This document shows positions 53,582 through 62,374 of a stretch of 64,000 nt of DNA, piece by piece. Position numbers and translations under genes: made by a program. The stretch spans positions 248,001 through 312,000 of the forward strand of contig NZ_JAERQN010000005.1 of assembly GCF_016805305.1 (NCBI RefSeq). The letters are read 5' to 3'. Origin of the DNA: Falsiroseomonas ponticola (lineage in GTDB: Bacteria; Pseudomonadota; Alphaproteobacteria; Acetobacterales; Acetobacteraceae). Position 1 is the first letter of the stretch. Every line of letters starts with the position of its first letter. The notes beneath the pieces are model-generated. The model saw nothing but the letters and a program-made list of their open reading frames with translations, was not told the origin of the DNA and did not search any database.

Positions 53582-55179
53582 GCCTGCTTCGCGTCGAGGG
53601 CCTCACCGTGGCCCTGCCGCCCGGCGGGGACCGGCCGCATGCGGTGGAGGGCATCGACCTCACCGTCGATCCCGGCGAGATCGTCTGCGTCGTCGGGGAG
53701 TCCGGATCGGGCAAGTCGATCACGGCGAATGCCGTGATGGGGCTGCTGCCGAAGACGCTGCCGCGCAAGGCAGGGCGCATCTGGCTGGGTGACACGGAGC
53801 TGACGGCGCAATCGCCGGAACAGCTCCGCGCGCTGCGCGGCAGCCGGATGGCGATGATCTTCCAGGAACCGATGACGGCGCTGAACCCGCTGATGCGCGT
53901 CGGCGACCAGATCGCGGAGGCGCTGGCGGTCCATGGCGAGAAGCGCCGCGCGCGCGACCGCGTGCCGGAACTGCTGGCCGCCGTGAACCTGCCGGACCCC
54001 GCCGCCATCGCCCGCGCGCATCCCTTCCGCCTTTCGGGCGGGCAGCGGCAGCGCGTGATGATCGCCATGGCGCTGGCGCTGGAACCGGCGCTGCTGATCG
54101 CGGATGAGCCGACCACGGCGCTCGACGTGACGACGCAGATGCAGATCCTTCGCCTGGTGCGGGAGATCCAGTCGCGCAAGGGCATGGGGGTCATGTTCAT
54201 CACCCATGATTTCGGCGTGGTGGCGGAGATCGCCGACCGCGTCGCGGTGATGCAGCGCGGCCGCATCGTGGAGCAGGGCGCCGCGGCGGAGGTGCTGAAC
54301 AACCCCCGGCACGACTACACCAAGGCCCTCATCGCCGCCGTTCCCCATGGCGCTCCCGCCGAAGCCCGCGCCCCGGTCACGACGGAGACGGTGCTGGAAG
54401 CGAAGGGCCTGGCGAAGACCTACACCCGCGGCGGCTGGTTCGGCGCCCGCGCCCTGGTGAAGGCGGTCCATGACGCCGACTTCACGCTGAAGCGCGGCGA
54501 GACGCTGGGTCTCGTTGGTGAATCCGGCTCCGGCAAGTCGACGCTGGCGCGCTGCGTGGTGGATCTGGTGCGGCCGGAGGCGGGGCAGATGCTCTTCCAC
54601 GGCCAGGACCTCCGCCCGCTGTCGCGCAGCGCGCGAAAGCCCTTCCGCAAGCGCATCCAGATGGTGTTCCAGGACCCCTATGCCTCCCTGAATCCAAGGC
54701 GACGCGTTGGCGAGATCATCGCGGAGGGCCCCATCACCCATGGGGAGGCGCGGGACAAGGCGCTGGACCGGGCGCGGGACCTGCTGCGGCTGGTGAAGCT
54801 GGATGACGGCGCCATGGACCGCTTCCCGCATGAATTCAGCGGCGGGCAGCGCCAGCGCATCGGCATCGCCCGCGCGCTGGCCATGGAGCCGGAACTGCTG
54901 ATCGCGGATGAACCGGTCTCGGCGCTGGATGTTTCCGTCCAGGCGCAGGTGCTGGCGCTGCTGGCGGAAATCCGCGCCAGGCTCGGCCTGACCATGCTGT
55001 TCATCACCCACGACCTTCGCGTGGCCGCCCAGGTCTGCGATCGCATCGCCGTGATGCAGCGCGGCGCGATCGTGGAGCAGGGGCCGACGGCGGAGGTCTT
55101 CGGCAATCCGCAGCACAGCTATACGCGCGCGCTGCTGGACAGCATCCCCGGGCGGGGCTGGACTCCGCCCACCTTCTGA
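53578..55179 (+). CDS. Fused double-ATPase peptide ABC subunit (DppD-DppF type)
   Basis: 533 residues from ATG 53578 (ATGA overlap). Two complete nucleotide-binding domains in one chain. The first (about 1-260) has GESGSGKSITANAVMG, SGGQRQRVMIAMAL and [13 protein letters not shown]. The second (about 270-530) has [29 protein letters not shown] and LLIADEPVSALDV. The fused form replaces the two separate ATPases of operon 1. It is abundant in Rhizobiales and Acetobacteraceae peptide importers. The usual C-terminal Cys cluster of separate DppD/F is lost after the first domain. Followed 11 bp later by the deacylase gene. Confidence 0.9.
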   Translation: MSLLRVEGLTVALPPGGDRPHAVEGIDLTVDPGEIVCVVGESGSGKSITANAVMGLLPKTLPRKAGRIWLGDTELTAQSPEQLRALRGSRMAMIFQEPMTALNPLMRVGDQIAEALAVHGEKRRARDRVPELLAAVNLPDPAAIARAHPFRLSGGQRQRVMIAMALALEPALLIADEPTTALDVTTQMQILRLVREIQSRKGMGVMFITHDFGVVAEIADRVAVMQRGRIVEQGAAAEVLNNPRHDYTKALIAAVPHGAPAEARAPVTTETVLEAKGLAKTYTRGGWFGARALVKAVHDADFTLKRGETLGLVGESGSGKSTLARCVVDLVRPEAGQMLFHGQDLRPLSRSARKPFRKRIQMVFQDPYASLNPRRRVGEIIAEGPITHGEARDKALDRARDLLRLVKLDDGAMDRFPHEFSGGQRQRIGIARALAMEPELLIADEPVSALDVSVQAQVLALLAEIRARLGLTMLFITHDLRVAAQVCDRIAVMQRGAIVEQGPTAEVFGNPQHSYTRALLDSIPGRGWTPPTF

Positions 55180-55190
55180 CGGGACTTCCC

Positions 55191-56486
55191 ATGACCGAAC
55201 CAGTGCTCGACCCCGGTGCCCGCCGCGCCATCCTGGAGGCCTGCGACCAGTTGCGGGCGGAGGCCGAGCAGGTGCTGATGCGCCTGGTGCGCTGCCCCTC
55301 GACGCTGGGCAATGAACACTCGGCCTTGTCGGAGATGGGGCGGCAATATGAGGCGCTGGGCCTCAAGCCCTTCGCGGTGCCGACGGATGTGGCGAAGCTG
55401 GAAGGCCATCCCGGCTTCTCGCCGCCGCTGATCCCCTATGCCGGGCGCGACAACATCGTGGCGGTGCATCGCCCCCGCCAGGCCACGGGCCGCAGCCTGG
55501 TGCTGCAGGGGCATGTGGATGTGGTGCCGGAAGGGGCGGAGGATGAATGGACCACGCCGCCCTATGAGCCCGCCATCCGCGGCGGCCGCATGTATGGCCG
55601 CGGCGCGGGGGACATGAAGGCCGGCATCGTCAGCTACCTCACGGCCTTCCGCGCCCTGCAGCTGGCCGGGCTGCAGCCCGCCGCGGAGGTGCAGATGCAC
55701 TCCGTGATCGAGGAGGAATGCACCGGCAATGGCGCGCTGGCCTGCATGGTCGCGATGCCCAAGGCCGATGCCGTCATCATCCCCGAACCCGGGCCGGGCC
55801 TGCCCGCGCTCTATTCCGCGGAGGTCGGCGTGGTCTGGGCCTGGGTGACGGTGACGGGCCGCCCCGCGCATGTGCGCGACAAGCAGGCAGGGGTTAACGC
55901 GGTGGAGGCCGCGATGGCGGTGTGGCGCCGCTTCGAGGCCTATGAGCGCGAGATGAATGACGGCGCCCGCATCCATCCGAGCTTCCGCGGCGTGAACCAC
56001 CCCGTGAACGTCAACCTCGGCACCTTCGAGGGCGGCGAGTGGAATTCCTCCGTGCCGACGCGCGCGAAGCTCGGGCTTCGGGTCGGCGTCATGATGGGGA
56101 ACACCGCGACCAACGTGCGCGCCGATATCGAGCGCATCGTGGAGGAGGCGCGCGGCGACGCGGCGATGAAGGGGGCCAAGGTGAAGCTCGCCTTCCAGGG
56201 CTTCATGGCCGATCCCTGCGTCTTCGACATGCAGGCGCCGATCGTTCGCATGGCTGCAACAAGTTACGCCGATCTGACGGGGCATGAGCTTCGGCACTAC
56301 CCCGCCACGGGCCTCACGGATGGCCGCTTCTTCCAGCTCTACCAGGGCACGCCTGTCGCGTGCTTCGGGCCGGATGCGCAGGACATCCACGGCATCGATG
56401 AAAGCGTCGGCATGGACAGCATGCACGACATCACGCGGACCATCGCGGTGACGATGGCGGGCTGGTGCGGAGTGGAGAAGCTGTGA
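55191..56486 (+). CDS. M20 family deacylase (ArgE/DapE-like)
   Basis: 431 residues. Dinuclear-zinc amidase: LQGHVDVVPEGAEDEW (His, Asp), YGRGAGDMKAG (bridging Asp), HSVIEEECTGNGAL (Glu pair) and a C-terminal DIHGIDESV (His). In sequence it is closer to acetylornithine deacetylase / succinyl-diaminopimelate desuccinylase-like enzymes than to the M20D gene at 26652. Being within the ABC operon, it probably removes an acyl group from the imported compound. The stop overlaps the next GTG. Confidence 0.87.
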   Translation: MTEPVLDPGARRAILEACDQLRAEAEQVLMRLVRCPSTLGNEHSALSEMGRQYEALGLKPFAVPTDVAKLEGHPGFSPPLIPYAGRDNIVAVHRPRQATGRSLVLQGHVDVVPEGAEDEWTTPPYEPAIRGGRMYGRGAGDMKAGIVSYLTAFRALQLAGLQPAAEVQMHSVIEEECTGNGALACMVAMPKADAVIIPEPGPGLPALYSAEVGVVWAWVTVTGRPAHVRDKQAGVNAVEAAMAVWRRFEAYEREMNDGARIHPSFRGVNHPVNVNLGTFEGGEWNSSVPTRAKLGLRVGVMMGNTATNVRADIERIVEEARGDAAMKGAKVKLAFQGFMADPCVFDMQAPIVRMAATSYADLTGHELRHYPATGLTDGRFFQLYQGTPVACFGPDAQDIHGIDESVGMDSMHDITRTIAVTMAGWCGVEKL

Positions 56487-57721
56487 GCAATTTCCGGCCT
56501 TCGGGCGCGAGGCTCTGGGACAGCCTCATGGAATTCGCCGCCATCGGCGGCACGGCCAAGGGCGGCTGCAACCGGCAGACGCTGACGGACCTGGATGGCC
56601 AGGCGCGCGCGCTGTTGCAGCGCCAGGCGGAAGCCGCCGGCGCGACGCTGACGCTCGACCGCCTCGGCAACATGGTGCTGACGCGCCCCGGTCGCGATCC
56701 CTCGCGCAAGCCGGTCGCCATCGGCAGCCACCTCGACACCCAGCCGACCGGCGGAAAGTTCGACGGCGTGCTCGGCGTGCTGGCGGGGCTGGAGGTGCTG
56801 CGCGCGCTGCACGAGGCGGGGGTGGCGACGGAGGCGCCCGTCACGCTGGTGAACTGGACCAATGAGGAAGGGGCCCGCTTCTCCCCGCCCATGATGGGCA
56901 GCGGCGCGGCCATGGGCATCTTCACGGAAGCCGAGGTGCTGGCCAAGCAGGACAGCAGCGGCGCCACCTTCGGGGGCGAGCTGGCGCGCATCGGCTGGGC
57001 CGGCAGCGCCGATCCCGCCGCGCTGCAGGGCCTCGGCGCCTATTTCGAGCTGCATATCGAGCAGGGCCCGGTGCTGGAGAGGCTCGGCCTCGACCTCGGC
57101 ATCGTCACCCATGCGCTCGCGCAGCACTGGTTCGAGGTGACGGTGACGGGGGAGGAGGCGCATGGCGGCAGCGCCATGGCCGGGCGGCGCGACGCCATGA
57201 TGGCGGCGGCCGAGATGATGACGGCGATCGAGCGCCTGGCGCTGGAAGCCGGCGCCCGCGCCACGGTGGGCCGCGTCACGGTGCATCCGGACAGCCGCAA
57301 CGTGGTGCCCGGCCGTGTCTGGTTCAGCCTCGACACCCGCCATGACCATGAGGATGACCTGGCGAAACTCGCCGCCGGGTTGCGGGCGGAAGCGGCCGCC
57401 ATCGGCGCGCGGCGGCCCGGGATCGCGATCGAGGTCGCGGATTTCTGGATCTCGCCGGCCACCCCCTTCGATGCCGGGCTGGTGGGCAGGCTGCGGGATT
57501 CCGCGGTTGCCCGCGGGATTCCGCACCAGGAGATGCCGACCGCGATCGGCCATGACGCCGTCTATTGCGCCCGGCGCGTGCCCAGTGTGATGATCTTCGT
57601 GCCCTGCCATGGTGGCGTCAGCCACAACGAGGCGGAGAGCATCACCCCAGAATGGGCGGAAGCCGGGTTGCTGGTCCTGGCCGATGCGGTGCTCGCCACC
57701 GCCGGCGTGGCGAAGGGGTGA
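56483..57721 (+). CDS. Zn-dependent M20 hydantoinase/carbamoylase family hydrolase
   Basis: 412 residues from GTG 56483. Family of N-carbamoyl-L-amino acid hydrolase, allantoate amidohydrolase and beta-ureidopropionase: GSHLDTQPTGGKFDGVLGVLAGLE, VNWTNEEGARF, ELHIEQGPVLE, TVTGEEAHGGSAMAGRRDAMMAA, and a C-terminal HGGVSHNEAESI. Cleaves a carbamoyl or similar C-N bond. GTGA overlap with the previous gene means strict co-expression. Together with an M20 deacylase and an M81 enzyme it suggests stepwise degradation of an N-substituted amino acid or peptide. Confidence 0.88.
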   Translation: MSNFRPSGARLWDSLMEFAAIGGTAKGGCNRQTLTDLDGQARALLQRQAEAAGATLTLDRLGNMVLTRPGRDPSRKPVAIGSHLDTQPTGGKFDGVLGVLAGLEVLRALHEAGVATEAPVTLVNWTNEEGARFSPPMMGSGAAMGIFTEAEVLAKQDSSGATFGGELARIGWAGSADPAALQGLGAYFELHIEQGPVLERLGLDLGIVTHALAQHWFEVTVTGEEAHGGSAMAGRRDAMMAAAEMMTAIERLALEAGARATVGRVTVHPDSRNVVPGRVWFSLDTRHDHEDDLAKLAAGLRAEAAAIGARRPGIAIEVADFWISPATPFDAGLVGRLRDSAVARGIPHQEMPTAIGHDAVYCARRVPSVMIFVPCHGGVSHNEAESITPEWAEAGLLVLADAVLATAGVAKG

Positions 57722-57725
57722 GGGC

Positions 57726-59231
57726 ATGACGCGCATCGCCATCGGCGGCTTCCTGCACGAAAGCCATTCCTTCGCGCCCATCCCGACCACCTGGGCGGAT
57801 TTCCTGGCGCCCGGCGGCTGGCCCGCGGTGCAGCGGCCGGCCACGCTGCTGGACACGCTCCGCCCCTCCGCCGTGCCGGCGGCGGGCGCGATCAGGACGG
57901 CGGAGGCCGCGGGCGTGACCCTCGCGCCGCTCTCCTGGGGCTTCGCCAATCCGGCCGGGCCGGTGACGGCGGAGGCCTTCGAGCGGCTGGCGGCGCTGAT
58001 CTTCCATGACCTCCAGGCCGCGCTGGAGGAGGGCCCGCTGGATGGCCTCTACCTCGACCTGCATGGCGCCATGGTGGCGGAGCATTTCCCGGATGCGGAG
58101 GGGGAGCTGCTGCGCCGCGCCCGCGCGATCCTCGGCCCCGACGTGCCCATCACCGCCAGCCTCGACCCGCATTGCAACCTGACGGCGGCGATGGTGCAGC
58201 ATGCCGATGCGCTGGCGCCCTTCCGCACCTACCCGCATGTGGACATGAAGGAGGCCGGCGCGCGGGCGATGAAGCTGCTGCTGGAGCGCATCAGGCTCGG
58301 CCGGCCCTTCGCCAAGGCCTTTCGGCAGCTGGACTACCTGATCCCGATCACCGGGCAATGCACGCTGGTGCCGCCCATGGCGGATGCCATGGCGGCGCGG
58401 GCCGCGCTGGCCTCGCGGACGGAGGTCGCCGAACTCGGCCTCTGCTTCGGCTTCCCCTATGCGGATTTCCCGGATTGCGGCGTCGGCATCGCGGCCTTCG
58501 CGGTGGACCAGGCGCGGGCGGATGCGGCGGCGGATGGGCTGCTGGCCGACCTCAAGGCGCGGGAAGCCGCCTTCACGCCCGATATCCTGGCGGCGAAGGA
58601 AGGCGTGGCGAAGGCCATCAAGCTGGCGGACAAGGCACGCAAGCCCATCGTGCTGGCCGATACGCAGGACAATCCCGGCGGCGGCGGGCATGGCGACACG
58701 ACCGGGCTGCTGGCCGAACTCATCGCGCAGCGCGCGGAAGGCGCCGTGCTCGCGCTGATCAACGATGCGGAGAGCGCCAGCGCCTGCCACGCGGCCGGGG
58801 AGGGCGCGCTGGTGCCGCTCAGCCTCGGCGGCAAGTCGGATGGCGCGCCGATCGCGGTGCAGGCGCGGGTGCTGAAGCTGACCGATGGCGGCTTCATGTG
58901 CACGGGGCCGATGGCGGGCGGGAACTGGGCGGATCTCGGCCCGACCGCGCTGGTCAGCCCCGCGCCCGGCATTCGCGTGATCGTGACCAGCCGGAAGATG
59001 CAGGCCTATGACCAGGCGCTGTTCCGGCATGTGGGCATCGAACCCTCCGCCCAGCGCATCCTGGCGCTGAAGTCCTCCGTGCATTTCCGCGCGGATTTCC
59101 AGCCGATTGCCGAAGCCGTGCTGGTGGTGGCCGCGCCCGGCCCCGTGGTGGCGGACCCCGCCACGCTGCCCTTCACCAACCTCCGGCCGGGGCTCAGGCT
59201 GCGCCCCGGGGACAACCGACGGACCGCATGA
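57726..59231 (+). CDS. M81 family metallopeptidase (MlrC-like)
   Basis: 501 residues from ATG 57726. MTRIAIGGFLHESHSFAPIPTTW is the M81 opening (His/Glu near the active site); LDLHGAMVAEHFPDAEGELLRRAR, ITASLDPHCNLTAAM (Asp and His zinc ligands) and FRTYPHVDMKEAGARAM (His) follow, then the C-terminal DNPGGGGHGDTTGLLAELI. MlrC of microcystin degraders hydrolyses linear tetrapeptide products; most homologues are of unknown substrate. Its placement here ties it to transport of the same molecule. 4-bp overlap into the GNAT gene. Confidence 0.88.
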   Translation: MTRIAIGGFLHESHSFAPIPTTWADFLAPGGWPAVQRPATLLDTLRPSAVPAAGAIRTAEAAGVTLAPLSWGFANPAGPVTAEAFERLAALIFHDLQAALEEGPLDGLYLDLHGAMVAEHFPDAEGELLRRARAILGPDVPITASLDPHCNLTAAMVQHADALAPFRTYPHVDMKEAGARAMKLLLERIRLGRPFAKAFRQLDYLIPITGQCTLVPPMADAMAARAALASRTEVAELGLCFGFPYADFPDCGVGIAAFAVDQARADAAADGLLADLKAREAAFTPDILAAKEGVAKAIKLADKARKPIVLADTQDNPGGGGHGDTTGLLAELIAQRAEGAVLALINDAESASACHAAGEGALVPLSLGGKSDGAPIAVQARVLKLTDGGFMCTGPMAGGNWADLGPTALVSPAPGIRVIVTSRKMQAYDQALFRHVGIEPSAQRILALKSSVHFRADFQPIAEAVLVVAAPGPVVADPATLPFTNLRPGLRLRPGDNRRTA

Positions 59232-59818
59232 TCGCTTCCCACCCTGGTGTCGCCGCTTTCCCGCCCCCAATTGCGCCGGTGATCCCGATCGCCGCGCATC
59301 GCCCGCAAAGGACCCCGCCCGTGTTCCGCCCCGCCCGCCCGGCCCCTACCGAGATCGGTGTCCCCGGCGGGACGGCGCTGCGCATCGCGCGCGTCGTGCA
59401 GCTGCCGGAGGGCTTCGCGGAGCTGGCGGCGGATGCGCATGCCAGCGGGGAGCGGATGCTGGCGGTGCTGCGGGAGGATTGGGAGGCGGGCACCATCCGC
59501 TTCGACGGCTGGGGGGAGGCGCTGTTCGCCCTGCAGGGGCCGAATGGCCTGGTCGGCCTGGGCGGGCTGACGCGCGACCCCTTCGCGGGGGATGACGTGG
59601 TCGGCCGCGTGCGCCGCTTCTACATCCGGCGTTCGGCCCGCCGGGCGGGCGCGGGGCGCGCGCTGCTCGGCGCCATCGTCGCGGCGGCGACGGAAGCCGG
59701 CTATCCCCGGCTTCGCGTCCGTGCGCCGGCCTCGGCCTTCGCCTTCTACGAGGCCTGCGGCTTCCTGCGCGCGGTGCGGGAGAAGGGGGCGACCCACATC
59801 CTGCCGCTCGGCGGCTGA
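59228..59818 (+). CDS. GNAT family N-acetyltransferase
   Basis: 196 residues from ATG 59228 (overlap ATGA). The GNAT acetyl-CoA loop is visible in RRFYIRRSARRAGAGRALLGAIVAAATEAG (R/Q-x-x-G-x-G/A type) and FYEACGFLRA is the usual fourth motif. The first 35 residues are a Pro-rich extension. Last gene of the operon 2 run, so the compound handled there may be acetylated for detoxification (inference). It ends directly against kdgK. Confidence 0.75.
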   Translation: MIASHPGVAAFPPPIAPVIPIAAHRPQRTPPVFRPARPAPTEIGVPGGTALRIARVVQLPEGFAELAADAHASGERMLAVLREDWEAGTIRFDGWGEALFALQGPNGLVGLGGLTRDPFAGDDVVGRVRRFYIRRSARRAGAGRALLGAIVAAATEAGYPRLRVRAPASAFAFYEACGFLRAVREKGATHILPLGG

Positions 59819-59828
59819 TCAGCCGCCG
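59809..59828. terminator. 20-bp perfect palindrome across two stop codons
   Basis: CGGCGGCTGATCAGCCGCCG is a perfect palindrome. Its TGA closes the GNAT gene (Gly-Gly-stop) and its TCA, read on the other strand, closes kdgK (Gly-Gly-stop), so both coding ends and a bidirectional hairpin share the same 20 bases. Confidence 0.55.
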
Positions 59829-60748
59829 CGCGTGGCGAGGAAGGCGTTGACCTCCGCCGCGGTCGGGATGGGGGCGACGGCGCCGTAGCCGGTGGTGGAC
59901 AGGGCGGCCGCGGCATTGGCGTAGCGCGCGGCCTGCCAGACATCGTCGCCCGCCACGGCGCGGGCCAGGAAGGCGCCGGCGAAGGTATCGCCCGCGCCGG
60001 TGGCGTCCACCGCCTCCACCGCGAAACCCTCGATCGTCGCGCGGGCTTCGCGCGTGGCGACCATCACGCCATCCGGGCCGAGCTTCAGCATCACCAGCGG
60101 GCAGAGCGCCAGGTAGAAATCGGCGATGGCTTCGGGTTCGTGCAGCCCGGTCAGCTGGCGCGCATCGTCCAGGCTGGGGAAGCAGAGGTCCGACAGCCCC
60201 AGCGCCGTGTGGATGCAGGCGGAGGCGCGGCGCAGCGGCCAGAGGCGGAGGCGCAGATTGGTGTCGAAGCTGACGGTGACGCCGGCGCTGCGCGCGACCT
60301 CCATGGCGCGGAAGGCGGCGTCGCAGGCGCTGTCGGAAATGCCGAGGCTGATGCCCGAGAGGTGCAGCACCCGCGCGCGGCGGATCGCGTCCTCCGGCAG
60401 GTCGCCGGGCCGCAGGCGGCTGGCGGCGCTGCCCTTGCGGTGGAAGGTGAAGTGGTGGCCGGCCTCGTCATGGTTGACGAAGTAGACGGCGGTGGGCGCA
60501 TCCGGGTCGGTGCGCACCGTGCTGGCATCCACGCCTTCCATCGCCCACAGCGCGCGGAAGCTCTCCCCGGCCGCATCGTCGCCCAGGGCGGTGACCATGC
60601 CGACATCGGCGCCGCTGCGCGCGGCGGCCACGGCGGCATTGGCGGCATCCCCGCCATGGCCTTCCAGGTAGAGGCGGCGCCCATCCGTCCCCGGGGGAAG
60701 CTGGTTGAATTCCAGCATGGGTTCGCCCAGGCACAGGATGTCCGGCAT
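59819..60748 (-). CDS. kdgK: 2-keto-3-deoxygluconate kinase (PfkB family)
   Basis: 309 residues. PfkB kinase with LCLGEPMLEFNQLP at the N-terminus, YLEGHGGDAANAAVAAARSGADVGMV (signature 1) and VEAVDATGAGDTFAGAFLARAV (signature 2, catalytic Asp). Assignment to KDG kinase rests on the neighbouring KDPG aldolase and the LEFN opening; other ribokinase-like sugars are possible. It phosphorylates 2-keto-3-deoxygluconate before aldol cleavage. Transcribed leftward after eda. Confidence 0.82.
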   Translation of the reverse strand: MPDILCLGEPMLEFNQLPPGTDGRRLYLEGHGGDAANAAVAAARSGADVGMVTALGDDAAGESFRALWAMEGVDASTVRTDPDAPTAVYFVNHDEAGHHFTFHRKGSAASRLRPGDLPEDAIRRARVLHLSGISLGISDSACDAAFRAMEVARSAGVTVSFDTNLRLRLWPLRRASACIHTALGLSDLCFPSLDDARQLTGLHEPEAIADFYLALCPLVMLKLGPDGVMVATREARATIEGFAVEAVDATGAGDTFAGAFLARAVAGDDVWQAARYANAAAALSTTGYGAVAPIPTAAEVNAFLATRGG

Positions 60749-60809
60749 GGCGGATTCGCTCCCCGATCAGGCCTTCTCAACGATCCCTGCTTGGGCGACT
60801 TCGCGGCCT

Positions 60810-60833
60810 GGATCAAGCGGGGGATCAAGCGGG
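60810..60833. repeat. 12-bp tandem direct repeat between eda and kdgK
   Basis: GGATCAAGCGGG occurs at 60810-60821 and again immediately at 60822-60833. On the coding (minus) strand it reads CCCGCTTGATCC twice. It lies in the 96-bp gap between the two sugar-acid genes and could be an operator or an expansion product. No other element is seen in the gap. Confidence 0.5.
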
Positions 60834-60844
60834 CGTGAGCGTTT

Positions 60845-61474
60845 TCAGGCCTGCATGAGGCCGAGCACGTCGCGCGCCGCGGCTTCGATGCCCGCCCGGT
60901 CGCCGCGCGCCAGCAGGCCTTCATCCACCAGGCGGCCGCCGATGCCGACGAAGGCGGCGCCCGCCGCCAGGTAGTCCGGCGCGTTGCGCGAATCGACGCC
61001 GCCGGTCGGGCAGAAGACGGTGTCGGGGAAGACCGCGCGCAGCGCCTTCACATGGCTGGGCCCGCCGGCGGAACTGGCGGGGAAGATCTTCACCACATCG
61101 GCGCCCCCGGCCAGCGCGGCGCGCACTTCCGTCGGCGTCATGGCGCCCAGCATGGCGATGGCGCCCGCGCCATGCGCGGCCTGCGCGACGACCGGATCGA
61201 CCCAGGGGCAGACGAGGAAGCGCGCCCCGGCGGCCAGGCAGGCTTCCGCCGCCGCGCGGTCCGGCACCGTGCCGGCGCCGACCAGCAGGCCCGGGTCGCT
61301 GGCGAGGTCGCGGATCAGCGCCGGCGCGTCGGGCACCGTCATCGTGATCTCGAACACCGAGAGCCCGGCGCCGCGCAGCCATTCGACGGCGCGCGCCGCC
61401 AGGCTGGCGCTGGTGGTGCGCACCACGGGGATCACCCGGGCCTGGCGCAGGGACGGGATCAGGGGATGGGTCAT
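60845..61474 (-). CDS. eda: KDPG / KHG aldolase
   Basis: 209 residues. Class I aldolase: VFEITMTVPDAPALIRDL (catalytic Glu), GAGTVPDRAAAEACLAAGARFLVCP, Schiff-base Lys in DVVKIFPASSAGG and FCPTGGVDSRNAPDYLAAG. Cleaves 2-keto-3-deoxy-6-phosphogluconate to pyruvate and glyceraldehyde 3-phosphate. The ATG overlaps the rpiR stop by 4 bp, so the regulator and aldolase are coupled. Confidence 0.92.
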   Translation of the reverse strand: MTHPLIPSLRQARVIPVVRTTSASLAARAVEWLRGAGLSVFEITMTVPDAPALIRDLASDPGLLVGAGTVPDRAAAEACLAAGARFLVCPWVDPVVAQAAHGAGAIAMLGAMTPTEVRAALAGGADVVKIFPASSAGGPSHVKALRAVFPDTVFCPTGGVDSRNAPDYLAAGAAFVGIGGRLVDEGLLARGDRAGIEAAARDVLGLMQA

Positions 61475-62340
61475 GGGTCGATCCTGCGCGCTTCCAGCGC
61501 CGCCGTCATCCGCGCCTGCCGCGCCGCGGCGGCGGCGGGTGGCGAAAGCAGCGCAGTTGCGACGCAGATTGCGTCGCCGATCGCGAATTGCACCAGCCTG
61601 CCCGTCCAGGGGGCATGCGGCGCGGCCGCTTCCTCCGCCAGGCAGGGCACGGTGATGGCGGCGGCGGCGGCGAGGGGGGAGCCCGGGCGCGTCAGCGCGA
61701 TGACGGTGGCGCCCGCCAGGGCGGCCTGGCGCGCGGCTTCCACCACCGCGCGCGACCGCCCGCCGAGGGAGAGGCAGAGCGCGACGGATTCCCCATCCAG
61801 CAGCGCCGTCGCCATGGCCTGGGCATGCGGGTCGTGCCGCGCGACGACGCCGCGGCAGGTCACCACCAAGCGCTGGGCGAGATCCGCCGCCACGCCGGCG
61901 GAGGCGCCGACGGCCCAGACCTCCACCCGCGCGGCGCGCAGCAAAGCGAGCGCCGCGCGTTCCACCGCCGCGGCGTCCAGCCCCGCGCGCGCCTGCGCCA
62001 GCGCGGCCATGGCGGCATCCAGCACGGCGGGCGCGGCCTGCGGCACGGGTGTGGCGGCATCGATGCGGGCGGGGGGGCGCGGGGGCGGCGCGGCTTCTGC
62101 CGCGGCCTCCGCCCGGTTCAGCGCCAGGCGGAGATCGGCGAAGCCCTCATAGCCCAGGGACCGGCAGAAGCGGACGACGGTGGGTTCGGAGACGCCGGCC
62201 GCGCGGGCCAGGCTGGCCGTGGTGGCCGCCATGATGGCGGCGGGGTCGGCGGCGACCAGCTCGGCCACCTTGCGCTCGGCCGGGCTCAGCCGGTCGAGCA
62301 CCAGGGCAATCCGATCACGCACCAGGCTCCCCTCCGCCAT
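61471..62340 (-). CDS. RpiR/HexR-type transcriptional regulator
   Basis: 289 residues. N-terminal RpiR helix-turn-helix (about 1-80) with LSPAERKVAELVAADPAAIMAATTASLARAAGVSEPTVVRFCRSLGYEGFADLRL, then a SIS sugar-phosphate-binding domain (about 120-260: VWAVGASAGVAADLAQRLV, LSLGGRSRAVVEAAR). Such regulators sense KDPG-type intermediates and control Entner-Doudoroff genes. It is first in the rpiR-eda-kdgK unit, and probably regulates it. It follows a small coiled-coil gene after 34 bp, so both may share one promoter. Confidence 0.88.
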   Translation of the reverse strand: MAEGSLVRDRIALVLDRLSPAERKVAELVAADPAAIMAATTASLARAAGVSEPTVVRFCRSLGYEGFADLRLALNRAEAAAEAAPPPRPPARIDAATPVPQAAPAVLDAAMAALAQARAGLDAAAVERAALALLRAARVEVWAVGASAGVAADLAQRLVVTCRGVVARHDPHAQAMATALLDGESVALCLSLGGRSRAVVEAARQAALAGATVIALTRPGSPLAAAAAITVPCLAEEAAAPHAPWTGRLVQFAIGDAICVATALLSPPAAAAARQARMTAALEARRIDP

Positions 62341-62374
62341 GCGGGGGGTGACTACAATGCGGCGGGGGCCGGGC

